NCBI GenBank assembly: GCA_965214695.1
Contig: OZ243967.1
Span: forward strand, 1,364,001 to 1,428,000
DNA from: JAPOXR01 sp965214695
GTDB lineage: Bacteria > Pseudomonadota > Alphaproteobacteria > Rhodobacterales > Rhodobacteraceae
Direction: 5' to 3'
DNA: 64,000 nt
A program made the translations under genes and the position numbers. The notes under the pieces were generated by a model that had not been told where the DNA came from, ran no database searches, and worked only from the letters and a program-made list of their open reading frames with translations. Below are positions 26,929 to 36,099 of the stretch, in pieces (positions within the stretch are counted from its first letter, which is position 1; every line of letters begins with the position of its first letter).

Positions 26929-27753
26929 ACACCGTGAGCTGCGCCCGAATGGCCGCTTGCGGCTGATCCGGCCGCCAGGCTTCACGGATGGTGGACAGCC
27001 GACTCCCCTGGAGCCCGTTTCACGCATGCAGCCACCCGGTTTCACCCACGGTAGCCAATTGTTTTCGCAAGGTAGCCACCCCTCGAACCGAAAGACATTG
27101 TCGTGATCCAGGATGCCGGTCCGCTTCCCGGAATTGATGATCAATCCGGGGCGGAAACTTGGTGCAGCATCTTGCCGAAGAGACGGTGAGGGCAGGAGTT
27201 CGGCTTCTCGAAGGGGGCGAAATCGAAGCTCTTCATGCAGATGCGGCAGGCATATCAGTCCAAGCTGCCGGCTGTGGCTGCGGCAATCTTTTTTGGGACC
27301 ACGGTGGGTCATGATGCCCAGACCACACCCTTTGACGGCTGAGGAACGCTCTTGAGCGTCAACGGCGGCTGTGAGTTCGAACAGACAGAGGAGACACGTG
27401 TCCTGTCGTTCATGGGCGGTTTGAAGGGCACGGTGTGGGTCATGAGCTTCGAAGACCCTGCGTGTCGGCCGGAAGCGCCTGACAGCCCTCATACGGATGC
27501 CAGCACGTTTACGACACGAATCAGCTGTATTCGCCTGGCGTGATGCAATCTGAAGGTGCCAGCATGATCGACGAGGATTACCCGCGGTTGTTGTGGTCAT
27601 GAACTTTGTCACCGATGACCTTCCAGGCATTGCGCAGGTCGAATTCATAATGACCTATGGATGTGGAGAGGCTGTCTAGCGCCATGCGCTCGGTCACATG
27701 GGCCAGCAATCACAACATTGACTGAACCGGCACCTATCCCTATTCTTGAAAAC
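26929..27753. other. Gene-poor stretch with IS-end-like repeats
   Basis: 825 nt with no convincing gene. A long minus-strand frame crosses it but has no known domain and runs antisense to the SWIM gene, so I do not call it. The stretch has three contiguous 22-bp imperfect repeats (27017-27082) plus one copy slightly upstream, described separately. The rest may be a decayed insertion sequence. Confidence 0.5.
27017..27082 (-). repeat. Three 22-bp imperfect direct repeats, possible IS21-type end
   Basis: On the plus strand each unit is close to GTTTCACCCAnGnAGCCA plus four bases: 27017-27038, 27039-27060 and 27061-27082, and a weaker copy at 26979-27000. Multiple subterminal repeats of about this size are a known feature of IS21-family ends. 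No istA or istB remains in the window. Confidence 0.45.
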
Positions 27754-27981
27754 ATGATTGGCGCGCCCGACAATCACGAACTGGACAAGCGGCTCGCCGT
27801 CCTGGAGGAACGCATGAACACCATGCAGGCACATTTGAAGACCAGTGAGGAGCGGCTGAACGCCACGCTGGAGCGGATCGAGGCATCCAACGCCAACCTG
27901 AAAGTCTGGGTCATGGCTACCGCCATCGCTCTCGGTGGCCTGCTGTTCGCCGCCTTGCGGCTGTGGCCGCCCGCGGGCTGA
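27754..27981 (+). CDS. Small coiled-coil protein with C-terminal membrane anchor
   Basis: 75 aa. Residues 8-48 are a heptad coiled coil (LDKRLAVLEERMNTMQAHLK, then SEERLNATLERIEASN), followed by one membrane helix (VWVMATAIALGGLLFAALRL) and a short Pro-rich end. The layout resembles XhlA-like and other small anchored coiled-coil proteins. Function unknown. The ATG at 27754 lacks a strong site but the coiled coil starts just after it. Confidence 0.6.
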   Translation: MIGAPDNHELDKRLAVLEERMNTMQAHLKTSEERLNATLERIEASNANLKVWVMATAIALGGLLFAALRLWPPAG

Positions 27982-28103
27982 CCTGCGGCAACCGGAACGC
28001 CCCCTGCGACTGACCGAGTCGGATTTGCGGTTCGTTGGCGCACTGGCGGGGTGTGTGTCGCTCACGTCGCCGCCCTGGTAGGACACGGAAGCTGGCGGAA
28101 GCA

Positions 28104-28382
28104 ATGTCAAATCCCGACATTCTGCTGTGGGTTCTGCTTGCGATCAACACCATGGCATATCGCTACATTGGTCGTAGCGTGATATCGCAACCGGTGCATA
28201 TTCGTCCGAGATGGGCTTGGAGCCCTGCCGCAGTGGTCGCAGCTGGAATTCTGCCTCCCGTGGCGTTTGCCGCCTTGATCATTGCCGGGTTCCTTGCGGG
28301 CGACTCCGGCTGGGGCATCCTGGTGGCGTCCATTGCCACTTTCGTGGTTTCTGCAGTTCGTCCTGATCGCGGACTGATTTAG
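28104..28382 (+). CDS. Small two-helix membrane protein
   Basis: 92 aa. One hydrophobic helix lies at about residues 5-20 (ILLWVLLAINTMAYRYIG region) and one or two more at 37-80 (AAVVAAGILPPVAFAALIIA and WGILVASIATFVVSAV). CGGAAG sits a few bases before the ATG. No family recognised; it may be a lineage-specific membrane protein. Confidence 0.5.
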   Translation: MSNPDILLWVLLAINTMAYRYIGRSVISQPVHIRPRWAWSPAAVVAAGILPPVAFAALIIAGFLAGDSGWGILVASIATFVVSAVRPDRGLI

Positions 28383-28870
28383 GCGGCCACCCGACCAAGC
28401 CTGCCTGAGGGCAACAGACAGCAGGGGGCTGGCACCAAAGATCGCCCGCCACCGGCGATTGTTCACGCCATGTCCTGGCCACACAGCGCAGGAAGCGGGC
28501 CGTCATGACTTGGTATGCCGGGAATTTATCACCTCTGAAACGGCCTGAATCCGGGTCGTTTTCGGGGCTCTGCGGCGGGAACCAGTCCGGCCGACCCCTG
28601 ATCAACTGCCTGTCAATCCAGCCGGACCGGCCCGCGCTGCATCATGCGCTTCTGGATGGTCGGCAGATCATGGTCCGATGTTGAAAAACCGGCACAATGG
28701 CGGGTTGGATGGCAGGCAGAAGCCCCATCAGGCATCAATTGGCAGCATCGGGACTCCCGGATGGATTTGAGTGCAAATCTTGGCTGGCAAGATTCGTGGT
28801 CGAGTTTATGATACCCGATACGTCGCCATGACGGGAGCGAGACTCAACCGCTGGCAGAGGGAGCAGATTG
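28383..28870. other. Spacer before the acyl-CoA synthetase
   Basis: 488 nt, no gene seen. CTGGCA at 28784-28789 and TATGAT at 28807-28812, 17 nt apart, form a weak sigma-70-like promoter about 60 nt before the next start. Confidence 0.4.
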
Positions 28871-30763
28871 ATGGCACTGGCAACCCTGGAGGACAAGCAC
28901 AGGATCGAATCCGAACTGGGCTGGGACCAGCGAAAACCTGCCGGCACTCTCTACCAGCTGCTGGATGATGTCCGGAAACGGTACGGTGACCGGAATGCCC
29001 TGTCCTTTCAGCTGCTTTCCGTGCCGAACTCGAAATCGGAAACACTGACCTGGTCGGAAATGCACGACAGGGTCGTCCAGGCTGCAAACCTGTTTCGCTC
29101 CCTCGGCATTGGCGAGAATGATGTCGTTGCGCTGCTATTGCCGAATTCGACCGAGACCGCCATCGCCCTGCTCGCGGCGGAAATCGCCGGGATTGCCTGT
29201 CCGATCAATCCGCTGATCGGGGCCGACCAGATCGCCCGCATCCTGCAAGCGTCGAATGCCCGGGTGCTGGTGGCCCTGAAGCCGTTTCCCAAGACCGATC
29301 TGGCGCAACTGGCCAGCGAGGCCGCCAGCCAGTGTCCCAAGATTCGCCATGTCCTCGAAATCGACCTCGGGCGGCATCTTGCGCCCCCGAAATCCTGGAT
29401 CATACCGCTGGTTCGGCCGAAATCGCCCCCCTACCGTTCGGCAGCCGTACAGGATTTCAACCAGGCGATTGCCAGGCAGCGATCCGACGGCCTGGATTTT
29501 GACGATTCGGGGCCGGACCGGGTCGGCGCAATGTTCCATACCGGCGGCACCACCGGCATGCCCAAGCTCACCCGGCATCGTTACGGCGGGATGATCTACA
29601 ATGGCTGGGTCAGCGCCGTGGTTGGGTTGTCTTCAGAGGATGTGATTGCCTGCCCGCTGCCGCTGTTCCACGTCTTTGCCGCCTACCCGCTGCTGATGTC
29701 CGCCGTCGCCAGCGGTTGCCACATCGTCCTGCCGACCCCGGCCGGATATCGCGGCGATGGCGTGTTCGACAATTTCTGGAAGCTCGTCGAGCGCTGGAAG
29801 ATCACCTTTATTGCCATGGTGCCCACGGCGGCGGCGGCGCTGATGCAGCGGCCGGTCAATGCCGACATATCGTCCCTGAAACGGGCCTTCTGCGGCTCGG
29901 CACCGATGCCGCTCGAATTGTACAGGCGATTCGAGTCGACGGCCGGGGTCGAGATCCTGGAAGGCTACGGCCTGACCGAAATCACCTGCATCGCCTCGGT
30001 CAACCCCATGGAAGGCGAGCGAAAGGTCGGTTCGGTCGGGATTCCAATTCCCTATACCGACATCCGCATCCTCGATTGCGACGAGTCCGGGCAGGTCCTA
30101 CGCGAGTTACCGACCGGCGAGGTGGGCGAGATCTGCATTTCCTCGCCCGGGGTCTGGCCGGGCAACACCTACACCGACCCCGACCGGAATTCCGGGCTGA
30201 TCGCCGATGGCAAGTGGTTGCGAACCGGCGATCTCGGCAGGATTGACGATGATGGCTATTTGTGGATCACCGGACGCGCCAAGGATTTGATCATCAGGGG
30301 AGGGCACAATGTCGATCCGGCAATACTCGAGGAGGCCATGGCCGAACATGACGCCGTGGCCTTTGCCGGTGCAGTTGGACAACCGGACCCTCGTCTCGGC
30401 GAACTTCCCTGCATCTATGTCGAACTGACCGAGGGCAGCACCGCGTCCGACCAGGAACTCCTGGACTTCGCCACCACCCAAATCGCCGACCGGCTGGCGG
30501 TTCCGGCACATGTTGAGGTGATGGATTCACTGCCCAAGACCGCGGTCGGCAAGGTGTTCAAACCGTCCCTGCGCAAGCGGGCAATCAATCGGGTCCTGGC
30601 CGCCCGGCTGCTCGAAGAGGGTGGGATTGCCGAACTGACCGATATCATCGAGGATCCGACCAGGGGGCTGCTGGTCCGGCTGGAGGCGCCTCCGGACGCC
30701 GATCGCGACCGGATCAGTGAGGTCGTGAACCAGTATCCGGTCCAGTGGGAATTCGAGAACTGA
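28871..30763 (+). CDS. Acyl-CoA synthetase (AMP-forming), FadD-like
   Basis: 630 aa. The ATP motif is MFHTGGTTGMPKLTRHRYGG, the A5 motif ILEGYGLTEITCIASVNPME, the hinge and A8 region are in WLRTGDLGRIDDDGYLWITG and RAKDLIIRGGHNVDP, and the catalytic lysine is in PKTAVGKVFKPSLR near the C-terminus. It activates a carboxylic acid to its CoA thioester by way of an adenylate. The C-terminal extension of about 50 residues after that lysine is longer than usual. ATG 28871 has GGGAG nine bases upstream. It is not in an operon with other beta-oxidation genes; substrate unknown. Confidence 0.88.
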   Translation: MALATLEDKHRIESELGWDQRKPAGTLYQLLDDVRKRYGDRNALSFQLLSVPNSKSETLTWSEMHDRVVQAANLFRSLGIGENDVVALLLPNSTETAIALLAAEIAGIACPINPLIGADQIARILQASNARVLVALKPFPKTDLAQLASEAASQCPKIRHVLEIDLGRHLAPPKSWIIPLVRPKSPPYRSAAVQDFNQAIARQRSDGLDFDDSGPDRVGAMFHTGGTTGMPKLTRHRYGGMIYNGWVSAVVGLSSEDVIACPLPLFHVFAAYPLLMSAVASGCHIVLPTPAGYRGDGVFDNFWKLVERWKITFIAMVPTAAAALMQRPVNADISSLKRAFCGSAPMPLELYRRFESTAGVEILEGYGLTEITCIASVNPMEGERKVGSVGIPIPYTDIRILDCDESGQVLRELPTGEVGEICISSPGVWPGNTYTDPDRNSGLIADGKWLRTGDLGRIDDDGYLWITGRAKDLIIRGGHNVDPAILEEAMAEHDAVAFAGAVGQPDPRLGELPCIYVELTEGSTASDQELLDFATTQIADRLAVPAHVEVMDSLPKTAVGKVFKPSLRKRAINRVLAARLLEEGGIAELTDIIEDPTRGLLVRLEAPPDADRDRISEVVNQYPVQWEFEN

Positions 30764-30782
30764 CCCGGCCCGACCTGGAAAA

Positions 30783-30857
30783 TGGTGCCGCAGGGGAGGA
30801 TTGAACTCCCGACCTCACCCTTACCAAGGGTGCGCTCTGCCACTGAGCTACTGCGGC
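30783..30857 (-). tRNA. tRNA-Thr (anticodon GGT)
   Basis: Read on the minus strand: acceptor GCCGCAG pairs with CTGCGGC, D-arm TAGCTCAGTGGCAGAGC, anticodon stem CACCC/GGGTG around loop TTGGTAA (GGT), T-arm GGGAGTTCAATCCTCCC, and encoded CCA. Confidence 0.96.
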
Positions 30858-30988
30858 GATGGGATGAAATCTCCTATTGGCGAAACCGATGGGTGGCAAG
30901 CAACTTCTCGGCCCGCAGCCAGCCCTGCCCCGACATGATGGACAATCCGCTTCTGGACGCGTTTCGACCGATGCAATAACAGGCTGGC

Positions 30989-31138
30989 ATGGCAGGATCG
31001 AAGGACACCGGCAGGAAAGGGCGCCCGGCAGCTGCCGCCGAACGGGCCGAGCGGCTGAAGGCCGCCCTTCGGCTCAATCTGAAGAAGCGAAAATCGCAAG
31101 CGGCAAGGCCGCCGGGTAATCGGAAGGACGACAGCTGA
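30989..31138 (+). CDS. 49-aa basic protein immediately upstream of murA
   Basis: Begins MAGSKDTGRKGRPAAAAERA and continues with ERLKAALRLNLKKRKSQAAR; very rich in Arg, Lys and Ala. Its TGA is followed directly by the murA ATG with no gap. Similar short basic ORFs with an RRxRLAAALRxNLxRRKAQ-type core commonly stand before murA in Alphaproteobacteria, so it is probably a real gene. No function is known; the charge suggests RNA or DNA binding, or a leader role in coupling translation to murA. Confidence 0.65.
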   Translation: MAGSKDTGRKGRPAAAAERAERLKAALRLNLKKRKSQAARPPGNRKDDS

Positions 31139-32401
31139 ATGGATTGCATCGAGATTACGGGCGGTTTGCCGCTGTCTGGGCGGATTGCGGTGGCCGGGGC
31201 CAAGAATGCCTGCCTGGCCTTGATGCCAGCGGCAATGCTGTCGCAGGAACCGGTCATTCTTCACAACGTGCCACGCCTGACCGATATCGCCACCATGTCC
31301 AACCTGTTGCAGACGCTGGGGGTCGAGGTCAACATGCTCGGAGGCGGCTCCATCAGCCTGCATGCCCGCGGCAATCTCGGCTGGCTTGCCGAATACGACA
31401 TCGTGCGCAAGATGCGGGCATCGATTCTCGTGCTCGGACCACTTCTCGCCCGCGAGGGGCGGGCCACCGTCTCGCTTCCCGGCGGCTGCGCGATCGGTGC
31501 AAGACCGATCGACCTGCATCTTGACGTGCTGAGGAAAATGGGGGCTGACTTGGAATTGCGCCAGGGATACGTCCATGCCGCGGCGCCTCGGGGATTGCAC
31601 GGCACGATCATGGAGTTCCCGACAGTGTCGGTCGGCGCCACCGAGAACGCCATGATGGCAGCCACGCTGGCAAACGGGGTGACCGAACTCAGGAATGCTG
31701 CCCGCGAGCCCGAAATCGCCGATCTGGCCGCGTGTCTGACCGGTATGGGCGCGCGTATCGAGGGTGCCGGCACCAACACTATCCGGATCGAGGGAGTCTC
31801 ATCGCTCGTCGGCATCGCCCATTCAGTGATCCCGGACCGGATCGAGATCGGCACCTACATGCTGGCGGCGGCAATCACCGGCGGCGAGATCACGCTGGAC
31901 GGCGCACGACGCGACCTGATCACCACCTTTGCCAACACTCTCGAGACGGCCGGGATGATCATCGAGGAGGAGGAGGACCTGCTCCGGACCCGGCTGGATG
32001 GGGGGCGGCTGCGGGCCATCGATGTGGCGACTGCGCCCTATCCCGGCTTCCCGACCGATCTGCAGGCACAGCTGATGGCCGCCCTGACAATTGCTGACGG
32101 CACCAGCATTCTCGAGGAACGTATTTTCGAGAACCGGTTCATGCATGCCCCGGAACTCGGTCGCATGGGTGCTGACATCCGGATCAGCGGCCGATCGGCA
32201 AGGATTACGGGAGTGTCCGGGCTGAAGGGGGCGCCGGTCATGGCCACCGATCTGCGGGCATCGGTGTCGCTGGTGCTGGCCGGCCTGGCCGCCGCCGGCA
32301 AAACCACGATCAACCGGGTCTACCATCTCGACCGGGGCTACGAACAGGTGGAGCAGAAACTCTCGGCCTGCGGTGCCAGGATCAGGCGGATCAGCCAATG
32401 A
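31139..32401 (+). CDS. murA: UDP-N-acetylglucosamine 1-carboxyvinyltransferase MurA
   Basis: 420 aa. It opens DCIEITGGLPLSGRIAVAGA with the conserved Lys-Asn pair next, and the reactive cysteine that binds fosfomycin is in LPGGCAIGARPIDLHL (about residue 119). APYPGFPTDLQAQLMAALTI is the conserved DLQ segment, and the C-terminal part has YHLDRGYEQVEQKLSACGA. It transfers enolpyruvate from PEP to UDP-GlcNAc, the first committed step of peptidoglycan synthesis, in the cytoplasm. It overlaps the next gene by 4 nt. Confidence 0.97.
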   Translation: MDCIEITGGLPLSGRIAVAGAKNACLALMPAAMLSQEPVILHNVPRLTDIATMSNLLQTLGVEVNMLGGGSISLHARGNLGWLAEYDIVRKMRASILVLGPLLAREGRATVSLPGGCAIGARPIDLHLDVLRKMGADLELRQGYVHAAAPRGLHGTIMEFPTVSVGATENAMMAATLANGVTELRNAAREPEIADLAACLTGMGARIEGAGTNTIRIEGVSSLVGIAHSVIPDRIEIGTYMLAAAITGGEITLDGARRDLITTFANTLETAGMIIEEEEDLLRTRLDGGRLRAIDVATAPYPGFPTDLQAQLMAALTIADGTSILEERIFENRFMHAPELGRMGADIRISGRSARITGVSGLKGAPVMATDLRASVSLVLAGLAAAGKTTINRVYHLDRGYEQVEQKLSACGARIRRISQ

Positions 32402-32862
32402 CCGGCAAGGATGCGAGATTTGAGGATGCCAACGACGAACCCCTGCGCCTCAGGGCCATGGATGGCGACGATTTGGCGGTGATTTCGGCACTGCTTCAGG
32501 ACGGAATATTCTCGACCTCTGATCTGTCCTGGGACCCGAACCGCCGGGAATTCGCCATCCTGATCAACCGGTTTCGCTGGGAGCTGCCAGCCGAGGACCG
32601 GTTCGAGCGGGTGAGAAGCGTGTTCCTGGTGAGCGACATCACCCGGCTCCGATCGGGCGATCTCGGCAGTTCCCGGGCACCCCCGGCCTGTTCGCTGTTA
32701 TCGGCCGAATTCGAGGCAGGGGAAGACAGCACCGGCACCCTCCGGCTGATGCTGTCCGGCGAGTTTGAGATCACCTTCGACGTCGAGTGTCTCGATGTTC
32801 GCCTGATCGACGTGACCCGCCCCTACGGGGCGGTGTCCGGCAGCAAGCCCGATCACGGGTAG
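32398..32862 (+). CDS. DUF2948 family protein
   Basis: 154 aa. The segments LRAMDGDDLAVISALLQDGI, DLSWDPNRREFAILINRFRW and LMLSGEFEITFDVECLDVRL are those of the alphaproteobacterial DUF2948 family, which is nearly always found between murA and hisD. No catalytic motif is evident. It starts inside the murA stop (ATGA) and is followed after 6 nt by hisD. Function unknown. Confidence 0.88.
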   Translation: MTGKDARFEDANDEPLRLRAMDGDDLAVISALLQDGIFSTSDLSWDPNRREFAILINRFRWELPAEDRFERVRSVFLVSDITRLRSGDLGSSRAPPACSLLSAEFEAGEDSTGTLRLMLSGEFEITFDVECLDVRLIDVTRPYGAVSGSKPDHG

Positions 32863-32868
32863 CGACCG

Positions 32869-34179
32869 GTGCCGGAATTTCTTGACACCGGCCGGGCCGG
32901 ATTCGATGCCCGCTTCGCGTCCCTTCTGCAATCCCGCACCGAATCGGCCGGACGCATCGACGATGTGGTCGCCGGCATCATCGATGATGTCCGCAGGCGC
33001 GGCGATGATGCAGTCGTCGAGATGACCCGGCGACTGGACCGCTTTGAAGTCACCGCCGACACGATTTGCATGGGGCCGGGGGAGATCGCCGAACTGGCTG
33101 CAACCGTCAGGGAGCCGCAACGTTCGGCCCTCTTCATCGCCGCCGAACGCATCCGGTCCTATCATCTGCGACAACTGCCGCCGAACAGCATGGAGGTCGA
33201 CGAGACCGGCTCCGGTCTTGGCTGGCGGTGGAACCCGATTGGCTCGGTCGGCCATTATGTGCCCGGCGGCCTGGCCTCCTACCCGTCCTCGGTCTTGATG
33301 AACGCCATTCCGGCCAAAATTGCCGGTGTGAGGGATCGCCTGGTGGCAGCACCGACTCCGGATGGCCGGGTCAATCCGCTGATGCTGTTGGCAGCCGAGA
33401 TCTCCGGGGTCAGTCGCATTTTCCGGATCGGCGGCGCCCAGGCCATCGCCGCCCTGGCCCTTGGCACGGAGTCGGTGCCGAAGGTCGACAAGATTACCGG
33501 CCCCGGCAATGCATATGTCACTGCCGCCAAGCGACAGCTCTACGGCCATACCGGCATGGACATGGTGGCTGGACCATCGGAGATCGTGGTCATTGCCGAT
33601 GACAGGAGCAACCCGTCCTGGATCGCTGCCGACCTGCTTGCCCAGGCCGAGCACGACCCTGAGGCACAGTCGGTGCTGATCACCGACTGCCGGGAGATTG
33701 CCGACAGGACGGCAGCAGAAATCGCGCACATGTTGGAGGCATCCATCCCCGGCCCGGCTGCCGCTGCCAGTTGGCGGGACCATGGGGCGGTGATCATCGT
33801 GAGGAACATGGCCGAGGCCATCGACCTTGCCAACCGCATCGCGCCGGAGCATCTCCAGCTGAGCCTGCGTGATGCGCGGCAGCATGTCGATTCGATCAGC
33901 AATGCCGGGGCGATCTTTCTCGGCGAATGGAGCCCGGAAGTTGTCGGAGATTACGTGGCCGGACCCAGCCATGTGCTGCCAACCCACGGGGCAGCCCGCC
34001 ACGGTTCAGGACTGTCGGTGCTGGACTTCTTGAAGCGCAGTTCGATAATCGAGATGAACCAGGCGGCATTTGCCACGTTAGGTCCGGCCGCCGAGATCCT
34101 GGCGCAGGCCGAGGGCCTGCCCGGTCACGCGGCGGCGGTCAGGTGCCGCCTCGATTGCGCAGGGGAGCAGGCAGGGTGA
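32869..34179 (+). CDS. hisD: Histidinol dehydrogenase HisD
   Basis: 436 aa from GTG. VGHYVPGGLASYPSSVLMNA and DKITGPGNAYVTAAKRQLYG are classical; DMVAGPSEIVVIADDRSNPS and DLLAQAEHDPEAQSVLITD carry the catalytic and zinc ligands, and AGPSHVLPTHGAARHGSGLS carries the catalytic histidines. It oxidises histidinol to histidine in two NAD+-dependent steps. It has no other his genes nearby in the window, as is usual for this alphaproteobacterial block. It overlaps the UPF0262 gene (GTGA). Confidence 0.96.
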   Translation: MPEFLDTGRAGFDARFASLLQSRTESAGRIDDVVAGIIDDVRRRGDDAVVEMTRRLDRFEVTADTICMGPGEIAELAATVREPQRSALFIAAERIRSYHLRQLPPNSMEVDETGSGLGWRWNPIGSVGHYVPGGLASYPSSVLMNAIPAKIAGVRDRLVAAPTPDGRVNPLMLLAAEISGVSRIFRIGGAQAIAALALGTESVPKVDKITGPGNAYVTAAKRQLYGHTGMDMVAGPSEIVVIADDRSNPSWIAADLLAQAEHDPEAQSVLITDCREIADRTAAEIAHMLEASIPGPAAAASWRDHGAVIIVRNMAEAIDLANRIAPEHLQLSLRDARQHVDSISNAGAIFLGEWSPEVVGDYVAGPSHVLPTHGAARHGSGLSVLDFLKRSSIIEMNQAAFATLGPAAEILAQAEGLPGHAAAVRCRLDCAGEQAG

Positions 34180-34664
34180 ACGACACGAACCGGCTCATTC
34201 ATGTCGAGATTGACGATACAGGTCAGCCGGCGATTTCCCCGGAGGTCGAGCAGGAACGCCGGGTGGCGGTATTCGACCTCTTGGAGAGCAATCGGTTCGA
34301 ACTGGTGGAACGACCGGGGGTCGAGGTCAGGCCGGGTCCGTTCCGGCTGCGCCTGGCCCACCATTCCGGGCGAATTGCCTTCGACATTGCAGATGAGGGA
34401 GGCACCAAACTCGTGGAATTCCAATTGCTCATTGGCCCGTTCAGGCAAGTGATCAAGAACTATCTCGAGATTTGCGCCAGCTATTTCAACGCGGTCAAAT
34501 TCGATCCGGTAAGCAGAATCGAGACCATCGACATGGCGCGGCGGGGCATTCATGACGAGGGTGCAAGGATCCTGGCCGAACGGCTTGAAGGCAAGATCAA
34601 TGTCGATGACGAGACGTCCCGGCGGCTGTTCACGCTGATCTGCGCCCTGCAGCCGAGGCGGTAG
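34176..34664 (+). CDS. UPF0262 family protein
   Basis: 162 aa from a GTG with GGGAG eight bases upstream. Conserved segments are RLIHVEIDDTGQPAISPEVE, HSGRIAFDIADEGG, IGPFRQVIKNYLEICASYFN and DMARRGIHDEGARILAERLE. UPF0262 is an alphaproteobacterial family of unknown function that follows hisD. It starts within the hisD stop. Confidence 0.9.
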   Translation: MNDTNRLIHVEIDDTGQPAISPEVEQERRVAVFDLLESNRFELVERPGVEVRPGPFRLRLAHHSGRIAFDIADEGGTKLVEFQLLIGPFRQVIKNYLEICASYFNAVKFDPVSRIETIDMARRGIHDEGARILAERLEGKINVDDETSRRLFTLICALQPRR

Positions 34665-34674
34665 GGAGAACCAG

Positions 34675-35142
34675 GTGACTGACCGACTCCCCTCGTCGGT
34701 TTTGTTCTGCTGCGATTACAATGCCGTGCGCTCGCCGATGGCGGAAGGGATCATGAAGCAGTTGCATGGCGATACGGTCTATGTCCAGTCGGCCGGCGTG
34801 CGCCGGGACCTGGATATTGACGGGTTCTCGATCGCGGTCTGCCAGGAAATCGATGTCGAACTTGCCCGACACCGGGTCAGGAGCATGGACGAGATGCAGG
34901 ATTGGGGCGATGACCTGTCCAGCTTCGAGCTCATCGTTGCCCTGTCACCGGCCGCCCAGCGGCGGGCGATCGAGTCAACCGCCTATTTTGCGCTGGACGT
35001 GGAGTACTGGCCCGTCCTTGACCCGACCGGCATGGGCGAGTCCAGGGAAGACAAGCTCGGTTTCTACCGCCAGGCCCGCGACCAGATCCACAACCGGATC
35101 ATCCAGCGTTTCGGCAACGGGCCGGGGCTGCCGGGCCCGTAG
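34675..35142 (+). CDS. Low-molecular-weight protein-tyrosine-phosphatase-like protein
   Basis: 155 aa from a GTG with GGGAGA six bases upstream. The P-loop is VLFCCDYNAVRSPMAEGIMK (C-x5-R-S), near the N-terminus as in LMW-PTP and arsenate reductases of the ArsC-thioredoxin type, and the general acid Asp lies in YWPVLDPTGMGESRED. It usually follows UPF0262 in Alphaproteobacteria. It could dephosphorylate protein tyrosine or arginine or reduce arsenate; no ars genes are near, so a phosphatase is more likely. The usual next gene, infA, is missing here, so conserved synteny ends at this point. Confidence 0.85.
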   Translation: MTDRLPSSVLFCCDYNAVRSPMAEGIMKQLHGDTVYVQSAGVRRDLDIDGFSIAVCQEIDVELARHRVRSMDEMQDWGDDLSSFELIVALSPAAQRRAIESTAYFALDVEYWPVLDPTGMGESREDKLGFYRQARDQIHNRIIQRFGNGPGLPGP

Positions 35143-35172
35143 CTGCACGTCCCGGCGATGGACAGACCGGCC

Positions 35173-36099
35173 TCACCGTCCTGTCTGGCAAAGCCGGGAA
35201 TAACCGGTCGCAATCCGTGCCGCCATCCGGGCATTCTCCTCTACGAGTATCCGGTTGGCGACAAGTGACGCACCGCCGGATGCAGCGGCAATCGATGTCA
35301 GCAGGTGCGGAGTCAGCTGCTTGCCGGTGATGCCTGCCCGTTCTGCTGCCTCCACGGCGTCATCGACCCAATTCTGGACCAGGTCGAAGGGAATTTCCGC
35401 AGCTTCGGGAATTGGATTGGCCACCAGCATTCCGCCGGCTAATCCGAGCTCTTCCCGGACGAGTTGGGCCGCGGCCACCTGTTCCGGATTGTCAATGCGC
35501 AGCGGAGATGCCAGGCCGGAATTGCGTGACCAGAAAGCAGGAAACCCGTCCTGGCCAATGGTGATCGCCGGAACCCCGAGGGTCTCCAGGACCTCCAATG
35601 TCTTTGGCAGGTCCAGCACCGACTTGGCGCCAGCCGAGACCACGATGACCGGCGTTTCCGCCAGCTCGTGCAGGTCGCGGGAGATGTCGAAGCTGTGTTC
35701 GGCAAGGCGGTGGACACCGCCGATACCGCCGGTTGCAAACACCTTGATTCCGGCCGCATGGGCACAGATCATGGTGGCGGCAACCGTCGTTGCACCGGTC
35801 TCGCCCGTCGCCAGGGCAACGGCCAGGTCACCCCGGCTCAGCTTCCGGACCTGCCTGCCGGTCGCAAAATCCTCGATTTCCTCACGGCGCAAACCGATCC
35901 GGATCCGGCCCTCAAGGATGGCAATGGTTGCCGGCACTGCATCCAGTTCGGAGATTCGCTCTTCTGCCGCCAGCGCCGTCTCGACGCTCTGCGGATATGG
36001 CAATCCCTGGGCGATGATCGAGGATTCAAGGGCAACCACCGGCCTGCCGGCGGCAACCGCCTCCCCGACCTCCGGCAACAGGTCAAGATATCGGTTCAA
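35173..36099 (-). CDS. psuG: Pseudouridine-5'-phosphate glycosidase PsuG
   Basis: 308 aa. VVALESSIIAQGLPYPQSVE, RIRIGLRREEIEDFA, FATGGIGGVHRLAEHSFDIS, VVSAGAKSVLDLPKTLEVLE and TPHLLTSIAAASGGASLVAN are the landmark segments of PsuG, including the catalytic Lys in SAGAKSVLD. It splits pseudouridine 5'-phosphate into uracil and ribose 5-phosphate. The TTG start at 36099 overlaps the kinase stop (TTGA) and has a perfect AGGAGG nine bases upstream; the longer frame to 36348 has no site. It forms a two-gene salvage operon with the kinase. Confidence 0.93.
   Translation of the reverse strand: MNRYLDLLPEVGEAVAAGRPVVALESSIIAQGLPYPQSVETALAAEERISELDAVPATIAILEGRIRIGLRREEIEDFATGRQVRKLSRGDLAVALATGETGATTVAATMICAHAAGIKVFATGGIGGVHRLAEHSFDISRDLHELAETPVIVVSAGAKSVLDLPKTLEVLETLGVPAITIGQDGFPAFWSRNSGLASPLRIDNPEQVAAAQLVREELGLAGGMLVANPIPEAAEIPFDLVQNWVDDAVEAAERAGITGKQLTPHLLTSIAAASGGASLVANRILVEENARMAARIATGYSRLCQTGR

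Noticed and set aside
26458..27648. 396-codon minus-strand frame over the SWIM gene end and the gene-poor stretch
   Set aside because: No recognisable domain, overlaps the SWIM gene antisense, and contains the 22-bp repeats; more likely chance or IS debris.
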